Of a DNA stretch of 64,000 bases, positions 1 through 9,008 are shown piece by piece. Position numbers and translations under genes: made by a program. The notes beneath the pieces are model-generated. The model had not been told where the DNA came from. It searched no databases and saw only the letters and a list, made by a program, of their open reading frames with translations. Source of the stretch: Costus lasius (taxonomy: Eukaryota > Streptophyta > Magnoliopsida > Zingiberales > Costaceae); contig CM050449.1 in NCBI GenBank assembly GCA_027563935.2, forward strand, positions 59,785,949-59,849,948. Reading direction: 5' to 3'. Position 1 is the first letter of the stretch. Each line of letters begins with the position of its first letter.

Positions 1-995
1 CCCTAATCAATCAAACATGATCAGACTAGATCTCACTTACAATCAGAGTTTAAATCCCTTTAAACTGAACCCAAATAATTCAGTCCACACGATCTGACTT
101 AAGTAAGTCATATCATCAATTTGTGCGACCCTGAGGGTTTCCTTTAAATGTCGGTAATGATAACTTTCGTTATCACGATCAGTGAGGGGTATCTAGCAAC
201 ACATCACTGTCTCCCGATATAAAGGAAAGAGTCTTCCAAGACTACTCCCAAACCACAGCACAAGTGTGAATCAACTTCACAAGGCATGCATGTGTCCTTT
301 GCCACTGGATGTTCTTATTGGACAAGCGGGTCAAGCTTGTAACTCCAATACGATGAGCATGATTAGATCAGATGAGCATAGTCATCTGGGTATGGCCATA
401 CACTTTCTCAATCATCTCATATAGGGGGGGCCCCTTTAGAACATCACACTCCTTGAACAAGGAGACGGCAATCCTATATCTATCACTAGTGCCCTAACCT
501 GACTCATGATCATTATCCAAGATAGTCTATGATCATTATGTTTCAAATGATATTGAACTACCTCAAAACAATGACAATCATCATTTAGTAACTCAAGTGA
601 TCTCAAGTCAGAGGACATGTGCCACTTAGTGCATACAAGGAATATTCACATTGTGACAAGCAATTGAATATCCTAGTAGGGTCTGTCCAGTACATCCAAT
701 GTACCCATGAGTCTACATCTTATTCCATGCTCGAAGCATCCTATAAGATTAGAACACATATTAGTCTCAATCATATCAAGGCTGTCTCATGTTCACCAAG
801 ATATCTCGACTAAGGACATATAGCCTGTCAGCCTAGCTGAACAGCTTTGAGACATTATTCAGTAGTACACTTATTACTGCAGACAAGGCAACAACCTGAA
901 TAATAACCATGCCTTTATAAACATAAGAGTTTATTACATGATACTGTTACAATCCCAAAGGCCTCAAACATTAGCCTTAAGGGCATACCCCAACA
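1..995 (-). repeat. 3' LTR of Copia copy B (partial)
   Basis: Minus-strand LTR whose outer 697 or so bases are left of the window. It ends at 995 with the complement of the family's TGTTGGGG start and is followed by the polypurine tract and the end of pol. It matches the 5' LTR of the same element almost base for base; one length change in a G run near 426 was noticed. It carries the family's LTR hairpin at 159-174, sense loop GAAA. Short open frames inside it are LTR sequence, not genes. Confidence 0.93.
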
Positions 996-1015
996 ATCTC
1001 CCACTTGCACTTAAT

Positions 1016-1578
1016 CTAATGGTTGAGAAGTCTCAAACCCATATTATTACAGTGCTTCTCATGCTTCTGCTGCGCCAGAGGCTTGGTAAGCGGGTCTGCC
1101 AGATTGTCGTCTGTATGAACCTTGCAAATTTTGATCTCGCCACGATCTATGATCTCCCGGATCAAGTGAAACCGTCTCTGTATGTGCTTGGACTTCTGGT
1201 GCGACCGTGGTTCCTTTGCTTGTGCGATTGCTCCAGTGTTATCACAGAAGATAACCAAAGGATCTGCACTCGAAGGAACGACACCAAGTTCTCTCATGAA
1301 CTTACGAATCCACACTGCCTCCTTGGATGCTTCCGAGGCTGCAACACACTCGGCTTCTATTGTGGAATCAGCAACAGTTGACTGTTTGAAACTTTTCCAC
1401 ACCACTGCTCCACCATTCAAGCTAAAAACATAGCCTGATTGCGATCGGAAATCATCCTGGTCCGACTGGAACGAAGCGTCAGTATATCCTTCTATACTGA
1501 GTTCTTCCTGACCACCATATATCAAGAACATATCTTTGGTCCTCCGCAGATATTTTAAAATGTTCTTGACCGCAATCC
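1016..1578 (-). pseudogene. Copia copy B gag-pol, C-terminal part (RNase H), cut off by copy A
   Basis: The last 187 or so codons of the B polyprotein, separated from the rest (10711-14037) by the 9.1-kb copy A. The Copia RNase H motifs are readable: the acidic GYTDASFQSD strand, the AECVAASEASKEA helix (most copies have AEYV) and the DNTGAIAQA segment. The frame ends in TAG at 1016-1018, about 20 bases before the 3' LTR. The five bases 1574-1578 (AATCC) recur at 10711-10715 as the target duplication. No inactivating change is seen within this part. Confidence 0.92.
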
Positions 1579-3280
1579 TGTTGGGGTATGCCCTTAAGGC
1601 TAATGTTTGAGGCCTATGGGAATGTATCAGTATCATGTAATAAACTGTTATGTTTAAAGGCATGGTTGTTATTCAGTTAGCTACATTGTCTGCTGCTATA
1701 TATGTTCTTCTGAATAATGTCTCAAAAGCTGTTCAGCTAGGCTGATATGCTATTATGTCCTTAGTCGATGTATCTTGGTGAACATGAGACAACCTTGATA
1801 TGGATAAGACTAATATGTAGTCTAATCTTATAGGATGCTTCGAGCATGGAATAAGATGTAGACTCATGGGTACATTGGATGTACTGGACAGACCCTACTA
1901 GGATGTTCAATTGTTTGTTGCAATATGAATATTCCTTGATTGCAACAAGTGGCACATTTCCTCTGACTTGAGATCACTTGTGTTTCTAAATGATGATTGT
2001 CATTGTTTTGAGGTAGTTCAATATCATTTGAAACATAATGATTATAGACTATCTTGGATGATGAGCTTGAGTCAGGTTAGGGCACTAGTGATAGACATAG
2101 GATTGCCGTCTCCTTGTTTAAGGAGTGTGATGTTCTAAAGGGGCCCCCTGGATGAGATGATTGAGAGAGTGTATGGCCATACCCAGGTGACAGTGTTCAT
2201 CTGATCTAATCATGCTCATCATATTGGAGTTACGAGCTTGACAGGTTTGTCCAATAAGAACATCCAGTGGCAAAGGAAATATGCATGCCTTGTGAAATGA
2301 TTCACACTTGTGCTGTGGTTTGGGTGTAGTCTTGGAAGACTCTTTCCTCTATATCGGGAGATAGTGATGTGTTGCTAGATACCCCTCACTGATCGTGATA
2401 ATGAGAATTATCGTTACCGACATTTAAAGGAAACCCTCAGGGTCGCACAATTTGATGATATGGCTTACTTAAGTCAGATCGTGTGGACTGAATTGTTCAG
2501 GTTCAGTTTAAAGGGATTTAATCTCTGATTGTGAGTGAGATCTGGTCTGATCATGTTTGATTGATTAGAGCTTGAGATCGGTAAGCTTCGATCGAGAGAA
2601 TAGATGCCAGATCGGTCAGATCAGGAGCATCAAGGAGATCGACGGTTAGATCGGGAACCTTAGGGTTTATTTAAGATCTAGACCATAATACTTGGATTTA
2701 TTGGTCTTGGACCAAACCGAAATGAACCGCTCATGGAATGAGCGCATGGTTCAAGGCTTGGCGACAAGTTCACTTGGCGTGAACATATGGGGCGGTGAGT
2801 GGTTACTATTTTTAGTAACCATGATCTCCACTTGGTGGGGGGCTCTCGTCCGATTAGAGTAATCTCTATTCTTGCCACTTGAACTGTTTTTTTCCTCTCG
2901 ACTCTCGTGGTGTGTGGCGACGCTTAAAGGTTGAGGAGGATTCGGCCAAGAGAAAAGATCTCCATCCCTTTCTCATTCGATCAAGGATTCTTTGAACCCT
3001 TGCTAGCACAAGGAGCAACAAAGAGTTTGCCTTCATCCTCTTGTGTGCGAGACTTTGGAGAAGTGGCACTTGCGACTTTAGCTTCCAAGGCGACATCTAC
3101 TCCATGGCGATGGTATGATCGTTTTGCATCATCTTGAATAGCTTTTCATTAAGTTGATCTTTTAACATGCAAGTCGATCCTATAAACCCTAGTTTCCGCA
3201 AGTCAAAATTTTATGCGCCATCACTTTAGGGTTTTTGCTCCCTCAAGAAGGGGACCCCCTTAATCTAAGGGGCACTTTCA
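1579..3280 (+). repeat. 5' LTR of Copia copy A
   Basis: 1702-base LTR, TGTTGGGG start and CACTTTCA end. Differences from the 3' LTR lie near 1919, 2246, 2362 and 3265. Internal landmarks are a hairpin CTCCTT/AAGGAG at 2110-2125, a GGGGCCCC palindrome at 2140-2147, the conserved block 2362-2390 and a hairpin with loop GAGA at 2397-2412. A TATA-like TTTATTTAAG lies near 2655, so U3 may be about 1.1 kb; the transcription start is not proven. The U5 end contains a CCTC-AAGAAGGGG fold-back. Confidence 0.95.
2397..2412 (+). promoter_or_regulatory. LTR hairpin, GNRA loop (copy A variant)
   Basis: GATAAT-GAGA-ATTATC: a 6-bp stem with a GNRA-type loop. It follows directly on the conserved block ending CCCCTCACT. 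The other copies have GATAAC/GTTATC stems with loops GAAA or GTAA in the sense strand, so both sides of the closing base pair changed together. The equivalents are at 9827-9842 (A 3' LTR), 159-174 and 16724-16739 (B), 17740-17755 and 33922-33937 (C), 21488-21503 and 28537-28552 (F), 40588-40603 and 48084-48099 (E), and 49729-49744 (D). Function unknown. Confidence 0.6.
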
Positions 3281-3282
3281 AT

Positions 3283-3294
3283 TGGTATCAGAGG
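3283..3294 (+). other. Primer binding site of copy A (initiator Met tRNA type)
   Basis: TGGTATCAGAGG two bases after the LTR end. The first 11 bases match the complement of the 3' end of plant initiator Met tRNA, the usual minus-strand primer of plant Copia elements. The twelfth base is G instead of C, as in copies B, C and E; copy F has the full 12-base match. Confidence 0.9.
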
Positions 3295-4022
3295 CTAGTT
3301 AATGTATGTTATTTTGATTGCTTGATGCCTTATGTGATCCATGTTTGCGTGTACATGCTTAGATCTCGTTTACATGCGTTTTTCTTTAAGTTTTTGTACA
3401 TGCGAAACTTGAAGTATGTTATCATTGGCGCATTGTTGTTAGCGCATGCTTTGTGTTTTTCTTAAAAACCCTAATTTACATGCGCGCCTAACACTAGATC
3501 TAAGGCCCTGCTATAAACCCTTAGACGGGTTATTAGGGTTGAAGTCACCCCTAGTTTAGATCCAACAGTCTGATCAGACTATCTGACAGCCTGAATGGGT
3601 CGACCAGATAGCACCTTGGCGCAAGCCTATGGTGGCTATAGGTCGACTGCAGACAGGCGTGTAGCGATGTCTGATTGAGACGATTAATGAACGCACCTGA
3701 GTTAGGCCCGGGGTCACGCCCGTTTGCCAGACCTCAGTGTGGATGTTCAGCCCTGGCGCATGCATAGTTGACCTTATGGTCGACGCAAGTCAGTTAGGAC
3801 TTGGTGCATGCAAGGGCAGTGGATCTGACTAGGTTGGATGAGTGGATCCCTAGTAATGGACCGTTGTAAGGTTGTAGGGCAAATAAGGAAAATTAAAATT
3901 GATCCTATGGGGTTTTCAAAAATTTTAATTTTTATGATGGGTCACATGGTTGTTGATTGATGCATATGTGTGTCTATTTAGTCTTATGTGGGCTGCCCGT
4001 TATTATTTGTGTGCTGTGCTGG

Positions 4023-4119
4023 GGCCTGCGTGCCTGGGAGTTAAATTTGTAAATTAATTATTGTGATCTGCGCATCACATTGCTTTAATTTATAAAATGT
4101 TATTGACCTGCGTGTCAAT
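4023..4119 (+). promoter_or_regulatory. Three leader hairpins with a shared CTGCG loop (copy A)
   Basis: Hairpin 1 is GGC-CTGCGT-GCC (4023-4034), hairpin 2 is TGTGAT-CTGCGC-ATCACA (4062-4079) and hairpin 3 is ATTGAC-CTGCGT-GTCAAT (4102-4119). The stems differ but the loops share CTGCG, with only the sixth loop base varying. Centres are about 42 and 40 nt apart, in AT-rich DNA. The same trio is present in copies B, C, E and F. An RNA role such as Gag recognition, packaging or dimer formation is a guess from the position in the leader. Confidence 0.6.
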
Positions 4120-4211
4120 CTTGTCTAGATAGTTAAATTTGTAATTTAATTAGACAAGAGCACAGAGCACACTTGGCAGAGGCGCATGCAGCAGTGGCTT
4201 GACCAGGTGGG

Positions 4212-4237
4212 AGGTCTAGGGTTCGACCCTAGGACCT
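4212..4237 (+). repeat. Fold-back resembling a tRNA T-arm in the leader of copy A
   Basis: AGGTC-TAGGGT-TCG-ACCCTA-GGACCT forms an 11-bp stem with one bulged base. It contains GGTTCGACCC, which resembles the RNA polymerase III B box (GGTTCGANNCC). It lies in about 70 bases absent from the leaders of copies B, C, E and F. No matching A box or complete tRNA is visible, so a SINE or tRNA origin is only a possibility. Confidence 0.4.
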
Positions 4238-5106
4238 GGCGCATATTCCTGGTGGGCGCACCAGACCTGCAGATGGCGCTTGGGCCCTGGTTTGGTCCTG
4301 ATGAGCAGCTAAAGACCCATGAAGAGCAAGTGAAGACTTAAGTTAGGTTAAGGTCTCACTAGGGCTATGGGCTTTTACCACATAAGATTCATGCTTTCTT
4401 TTATTGTTTACATATTAGAATTGCATGATTAAATTATCTTCTGCTATCACCATAGGAATTGCATGATAGGCAAGAAGATAAAAGACCGTTAAAATCCAAC
4501 GCTAAAATATCAAGCTCGTAAGCCTTCTGATGCGAAACCTCACTGTTCTGATTATCGTTGGAGCCGTGTTGTACCCACTCAGTGGGCACGTCCATCTATC
4601 TTCAGACGGTGCGGGATTACACCTGTGTGTTACAGAGTAGGGATTTATCCCTTCTCGTTGCTCAGCATAGCACATGGTGGTCCAGGGAGTAGGTCGGGTC
4701 AGCTTGACCGTGTAGCCTACATATGTGGCGCATATGGTAGCACATCGAGGCAGCCATCTGTGGGGTCAGAGACTGTGTTGTACCAACTCAGTTGGCACAG
4801 TCTACTGGATTGCCCAGATGAAGGGGAATCGCACGGGTTGGCGATTGGCAGGGACTGCCTACCAGAGATTAGTGCTTGTACTCTCTGTGCATCTTATCTC
4901 GCCTGAGCGGGACGCGGAGACCAAGTGTGAAATCTGGATCCCATCTCACTAAAAGAGTTCTACTCTTTCGGGCTGTTTTGCTGGATTTTTCAAGCCAGAG
5001 AAAATAGTGAGAAAAAGAATCTTTCTTAAGTCCTGATTGATTCTTATACATTGATACTGACCTTGCTGTTCTTGCATTGTTGTAGATACCTGCAGCAACG
5101 AACACC

Positions 5107-8100
5107 ATGAACTTCAATGTGCGATCCCTACTGGAAAGGGAGAAGTTTGCTGGGCCAAACTTCTCTGACTGGTTTGGACACCTTAAGATCGTTCTTAAGG
5201 CAGAGAGAAAACTGTATGTCCTCGAGACGGCGATACCGCCGCAGCCCGCTCCGAACGCCGCAAGGGCGGTTCGGGAAGCCTATGAAAAGCACGTCAATGA
5301 TAGCATTGATGTCGCTTGCCTGATGCTAGCGTCTATGACGCCACCGCTGCAGCGTCAGCATGAGGATATGTCAGCTATACAGATTATAGCAAACCTCAAG
5401 ATGCTGTATGCTGCACAGGCGAGGACTGAACGCTATAATTTGACTAAGCTCTTCTTTCAGAGCAAACTGGCTGAAGGGAGCCCAGTGGGAGCTCACGTGC
5501 TCAAGATGATTGGGCACAAGGAGGCTCTGGAGAAACTGGGGCACACCATCAACCAGGAGCTTGCTGTGGACATTATTCTGCAGTCTCTCCCGCCATCATT
5601 CGACGCGTTCATTATTAATTTTAATATGAACAAAATCGATTGTACTCCGGCAGAGCTGCTGAATATGCTCTTGACCACTGAGGAGACTCTGAAGGGTAAG
5701 CCTTCGACCTCTGTCTTGATGGTTCCTTCAAGGAACAAGAAGAAGGGGAAGAAGGGCAAGGCCCCGGTCAAGAATTACAGCAAGGCTCTGAAGCAGAAGG
5801 TTAAGCGGTCTAAGGAATACAGGTGTTTCCACTGTGGCCAGCTGGGTCACTGGAAAAAGGACTGTAAAGCGCTCCAAGGAGATAAGAGGGGAAGCTTCGC
5901 TTCTGGCTCAGGTATATTCGTGACTGAGGTCATGTTTTCTTCTTCGATATCATGGGTGTTGGACACTGCATGTGGAGTTCACATTTGTTCAAATGTACAG
6001 GAACTCAAGAGAAGAAGGCAGGTGGGACAGCATGAGGTGGACCTACGCGTTGGAAACGGGGCACGGGTTGCTGCTGTTGCTGTAGGAGACTACTTTATTT
6101 CTTTACCATCTGGACTTGTATTGGAACTAGACAATTGTTATTTTGTTCCCAGTATAACTAAAAATATTATCTCCATTCCTGCTCTTGTCAGGAAGGGATT
6201 TTCCTTTGAATGCAATATTTCAAAGTGTATTTTGTCTTTTGATAATATTGTTTATGCAACTGGTTCAATTAACAATGGGTTATACATGTTGGACATGGAA
6301 TGTTCGATACAGCAAATTGATATTAAGAAAGCCATGTATGCTGATGACAGCACCTTGCTACGGCATAGTCGTTTAGGCCATATTAACGAGAAACGCATTA
6401 AGCGGTTGCATGATTATGGACTGCTGGGATCATTCTCCTATGAGGAGATTGATACATGCAAAGCTTGTTTGATGGGTAAAATGACGAAGTCACCTTTTCC
6501 TCACAAAGGTCAAAGGGCTTCAAGTTTACTTGACCTTATACACAGTGATGTGTGTGGGCCATTTGGTAAACATGCCAGAGGTGGCTATCAGTACTTCATT
6601 ACCTTTACTGATGATTTCAGTAGGTATGGGTATGTCTATCTGATGAGACATAAGAGTGAATCTTTTGACAAGTTCAAAGAGTTCAAAAATGAAGTACAGA
6701 ATCAGCTAGGCCGTAATATCAAGGCACTTCGCTCAGATCGAGGTGGTGAATACCTAAGTCATACGTTTACTGACTATCTAAAGGAGTGTGGGATTATCTC
6801 ACAACTCACTCCACCAGGAACACCGCAATGGAATGGTGTGTCCGAAAGGAGAAATAGAACGCTACTTGATATGGTTCGTTCTATGATGAGTCAGGCTACT
6901 CTTCCATACTCCTTTTGGGGTTTTGCACTGGAAACAGCTGCAAAGGTACTAAACCGAGTGCCATCCAAGGCAGTTTCAAAGACGCCATATGAGTTATGGT
7001 ATGGGAAACAGCCAAGCTTGACATTTATCAGGATCTGGGGCTGCGAGGCTTATGTCAAAAAGCTCGCCTCTGGGAAACTAGAGAGCAGATCTGACAAATG
7101 TATCTTTGTCGGTTACCCTAAGGAAACTAAGGGTTATTATTTCTACGACCCCAAAGAGAACAAGGTTTTTGTTGCTCGAACTGCCATATTTCTTGAGAAG
7201 GAGTTTCTTCTGCAAGAGGCCAGTGGGAGAGAAATAAAGCTGGATGAGAATCCAGAAGAAGGACAAAGTGACCAAGTAGAGTTGGATGAGCCTGAGCCGG
7301 TAGAACAGGTTATTGGACAACCTGAGGCTCAGATATCACGGGAACCGCGAAGATCGGGAAGGATTCGTCGACAGCCTGAGCGCTATGACGGAGCCTATAT
7401 CATTGACAATGATGAACCCCTCACTTATGTGGATGCGGTCAGTGGACCAGAGTCAGCGAGATGGCTTGAAGCTATGCGCGCCGAGATGGACTCCATGTCA
7501 GATAACCAAGTTTGGGATTTGGTTGATCCGCCTCCGGGAGTAATCCCTATAGGCTGTAAATGGATCTTCAAGAAGAAGATTGACATGGATGGTAACATAG
7601 TTACCTATAAAGGCAGGCTAGTTGCGAAAGGTTTCAAACAAATCTACGGGATAGATTATGATGAAACTTTCTCACCAGTAGCCATGTTTAAGTCTATTCG
7701 GATTCTTTTTGCGATAGCTGCATATTATGATTATGAGATTTGGCAGATGGATGTGAAAACAGCTTTCCTTAATGGAAATCTGGATGAGGATGTGTATATG
7801 ACACAACCTGAGGGTTTCACTAATCCATCAGATCGTCATAAAATATGCAAGTTAAAGAAGTCTATTTATGGACTTAAGCAAGCATCAAGAAGCTGGAATA
7901 TTCGTTTTGATGAATCAGTTACTGAATTTGGTTTCATCAAGAACGAGGATGACCCGTGTGTATATAAGAGGTTTAGTGGGAGCGTGATCACTTTCCTAGT
8001 CCTCTACGTCGATGATATCTTGATCATTGGAAATGACATTCCTGAAATGCATGCTGTGAAGGCATGGCTGAGGAAATGTTTCCAGATGAAAGATCTAGGA

Positions 8101-8565
8101 GAAGCAGCCTATGTGTTAGGTGTGAAGATCTACAGGGATAGATCTAAGAGGCTTCTCGGGCTGTGCCAGAGTACTTACATCGAAAAGGTCCTGGAGAGAT
8201 TTCATTTAGAGAATTCTAAACGAGGATATCTTCCAGTCAGACATGGTCTGAATCTTTCGAAGAGTCAGTGTCCACAAACACAGACTGAGAAAGATGAAAT
8301 GAACAATACGCCTTATGCTTCGGCTATTGGTTCCATAATGTATGCGATGTTATGTACTCGCCCAGACGTTGCTTACGGGTTAAGCGTGACCAGTCGTTAC
8401 CAGAGTAATCCAGGTATGGCGCACTGGATTGCAGTCAAGAACATTTTAAAATATCTGCGGAGGACCAAAGATATGTTCTTGATATATGGTGGTCAGGAAG
8501 AACTCAGTATTGAAGGATATACTGACGCTTCGTTCCAGTCTGACCAGGATGATTTCCGATCGTAA
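5107..8565 (+). CDS. Copia gag-pol polyprotein of copy A, stopped before the end of RNase H
   Basis: 1152 codons open. Order along the protein: Gag (about 1-235, starting with the Copia Gag N-terminal domain); CCHC knuckle C240-C243-H248-C253; aspartic protease around D286 (VLDTACGVHI); integrase zinc-binding H420/H425/C451/C454; catalytic triad D481, D544, E580 with the expected 35-residue last gap; reverse transcriptase with YVDD at 967-970; start of RNase H with the acidic D at about 1140. Integrase before reverse transcriptase is diagnostic of Ty1/Copia. A CAA to TAA change at 8563-8565 ends the frame; the rest follows in frame to 8988. The start ATG is shared by all six copies, although this copy reads MNF instead of MSF. 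Confidence 0.93.
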   Translation: MNFNVRSLLEREKFAGPNFSDWFGHLKIVLKAERKLYVLETAIPPQPAPNAARAVREAYEKHVNDSIDVACLMLASMTPPLQRQHEDMSAIQIIANLKMLYAAQARTERYNLTKLFFQSKLAEGSPVGAHVLKMIGHKEALEKLGHTINQELAVDIILQSLPPSFDAFIINFNMNKIDCTPAELLNMLLTTEETLKGKPSTSVLMVPSRNKKKGKKGKAPVKNYSKALKQKVKRSKEYRCFHCGQLGHWKKDCKALQGDKRGSFASGSGIFVTEVMFSSSISWVLDTACGVHICSNVQELKRRRQVGQHEVDLRVGNGARVAAVAVGDYFISLPSGLVLELDNCYFVPSITKNIISIPALVRKGFSFECNISKCILSFDNIVYATGSINNGLYMLDMECSIQQIDIKKAMYADDSTLLRHSRLGHINEKRIKRLHDYGLLGSFSYEEIDTCKACLMGKMTKSPFPHKGQRASSLLDLIHSDVCGPFGKHARGGYQYFITFTDDFSRYGYVYLMRHKSESFDKFKEFKNEVQNQLGRNIKALRSDRGGEYLSHTFTDYLKECGIISQLTPPGTPQWNGVSERRNRTLLDMVRSMMSQATLPYSFWGFALETAAKVLNRVPSKAVSKTPYELWYGKQPSLTFIRIWGCEAYVKKLASGKLESRSDKCIFVGYPKETKGYYFYDPKENKVFVARTAIFLEKEFLLQEASGREIKLDENPEEGQSDQVELDEPEPVEQVIGQPEAQISREPRRSGRIRRQPERYDGAYIIDNDEPLTYVDAVSGPESARWLEAMRAEMDSMSDNQVWDLVDPPPGVIPIGCKWIFKKKIDMDGNIVTYKGRLVAKGFKQIYGIDYDETFSPVAMFKSIRILFAIAAYYDYEIWQMDVKTAFLNGNLDEDVYMTQPEGFTNPSDRHKICKLKKSIYGLKQASRSWNIRFDESVTEFGFIKNEDDPCVYKRFSGSVITFLVLYVDDILIIGNDIPEMHAVKAWLRKCFQMKDLGEAAYVLGVKIYRDRSKRLLGLCQSTYIEKVLERFHLENSKRGYLPVRHGLNLSKSQCPQTQTEKDEMNNTPYASAIGSIMYAMLCTRPDVAYGLSVTSRYQSNPGMAHWIAVKNILKYLRRTKDMFLIYGGQEELSIEGYTDASFQSDQDDFRS

Positions 8566-8988
8566 TCAGGCTATGTTTTTAGCTTGAATGGAGGTGCAGT
8601 GGTGTGGAAGAGTTTCAAACAGTCAACTGTTGCTGATTCCACAACAGAAGCCGAGTATGTTGCAGCCTCGGAAGCATCCAAGGAGGCAGTGTGGATTCGT
8701 AAGTTTGTGAGAGAACTTGGTGTTGTTCCTTCGAGTGCTGATCCTTTGGTTATCTTCTGTGATAACACTGGAGCAATCGCACAAGCAAAGGAACCACGGT
8801 CGCACCAGAAGTCCAAGCACATACAGAGACGGTTTCATTTGATCAGGGAGATCATAGATCGTGGCGAGATCAAAGTCTGCAAGGTTCATACAGATGACAA
8901 TCTGGCAGACCCGCTTACCAAGCCTCTGGCGCAGCAGAAGCATGAGAAGCACTGTAATAATATGGGTTTGAGATTTCTCAACCATTAG
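8566..8988 (+). pseudogene. RNase H remainder of copy A gag-pol after the nonsense codon
   Basis: In-frame continuation of 5107-8565 (8584 minus 5107 is a multiple of three). It encodes the rest of RNase H, including AEYVAASEASKEA and DNTGAIAQA, and ends in TAG at 8986-8988. It would only be made by readthrough. Codons downstream of the stop look intact, in line with a recent mutation. Confidence 0.9.
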
Positions 8989-8995
8989 ATTAAGT

Positions 8996-9008
8996 GCAAG
9001 TGGGAGAT
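8996..9008 (+). other. Polypurine tract of copy A
   Basis: Purine-rich AAGTGGGAGAT stretch directly before the TGTTGGGG start of the 3' LTR. This is the position where plus-strand DNA synthesis is primed in LTR retrotransposons. The same bases precede the 3' LTR in B, C, D and E. The tract is lost in F. Confidence 0.7.

Larger units (their letters stand above)
3295..5106 (+). other. Long untranslated leader of copy A
   Basis: About 1.8 kb between primer site and gag start with no long reading frame. It holds three CUGCG-loop hairpins (4023-4119). It also holds an extra fold-back at 4212-4237 seen only in this copy, and a well-formed 3' splice site just before gag: branch-like ACTGACC at 5056-5062 and a pyrimidine-rich stretch ending TTGTAG at 5085. 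A GTATGT at about 3304 could be the matching donor in this copy. The right 300 bases are shared with the leaders of the other copies; the middle is more diverged. Confidence 0.8.

Noticed and set aside
436..813. Recurring 60-64 codon frames in the LTRs (MSSDLRSLEL and MPLSAYKEYS types, repeated in most LTR copies)
   Set aside because: They recur only because the LTRs are nearly identical. They have no recognisable domain and sit back to back on opposite strands in a non-coding LTR.
2678..3137. Frames of 66-76 codons in the U5 half of the copy A LTRs
   Set aside because: Present on both strands of the same bases and absent from the other U5 types; no coding signature.
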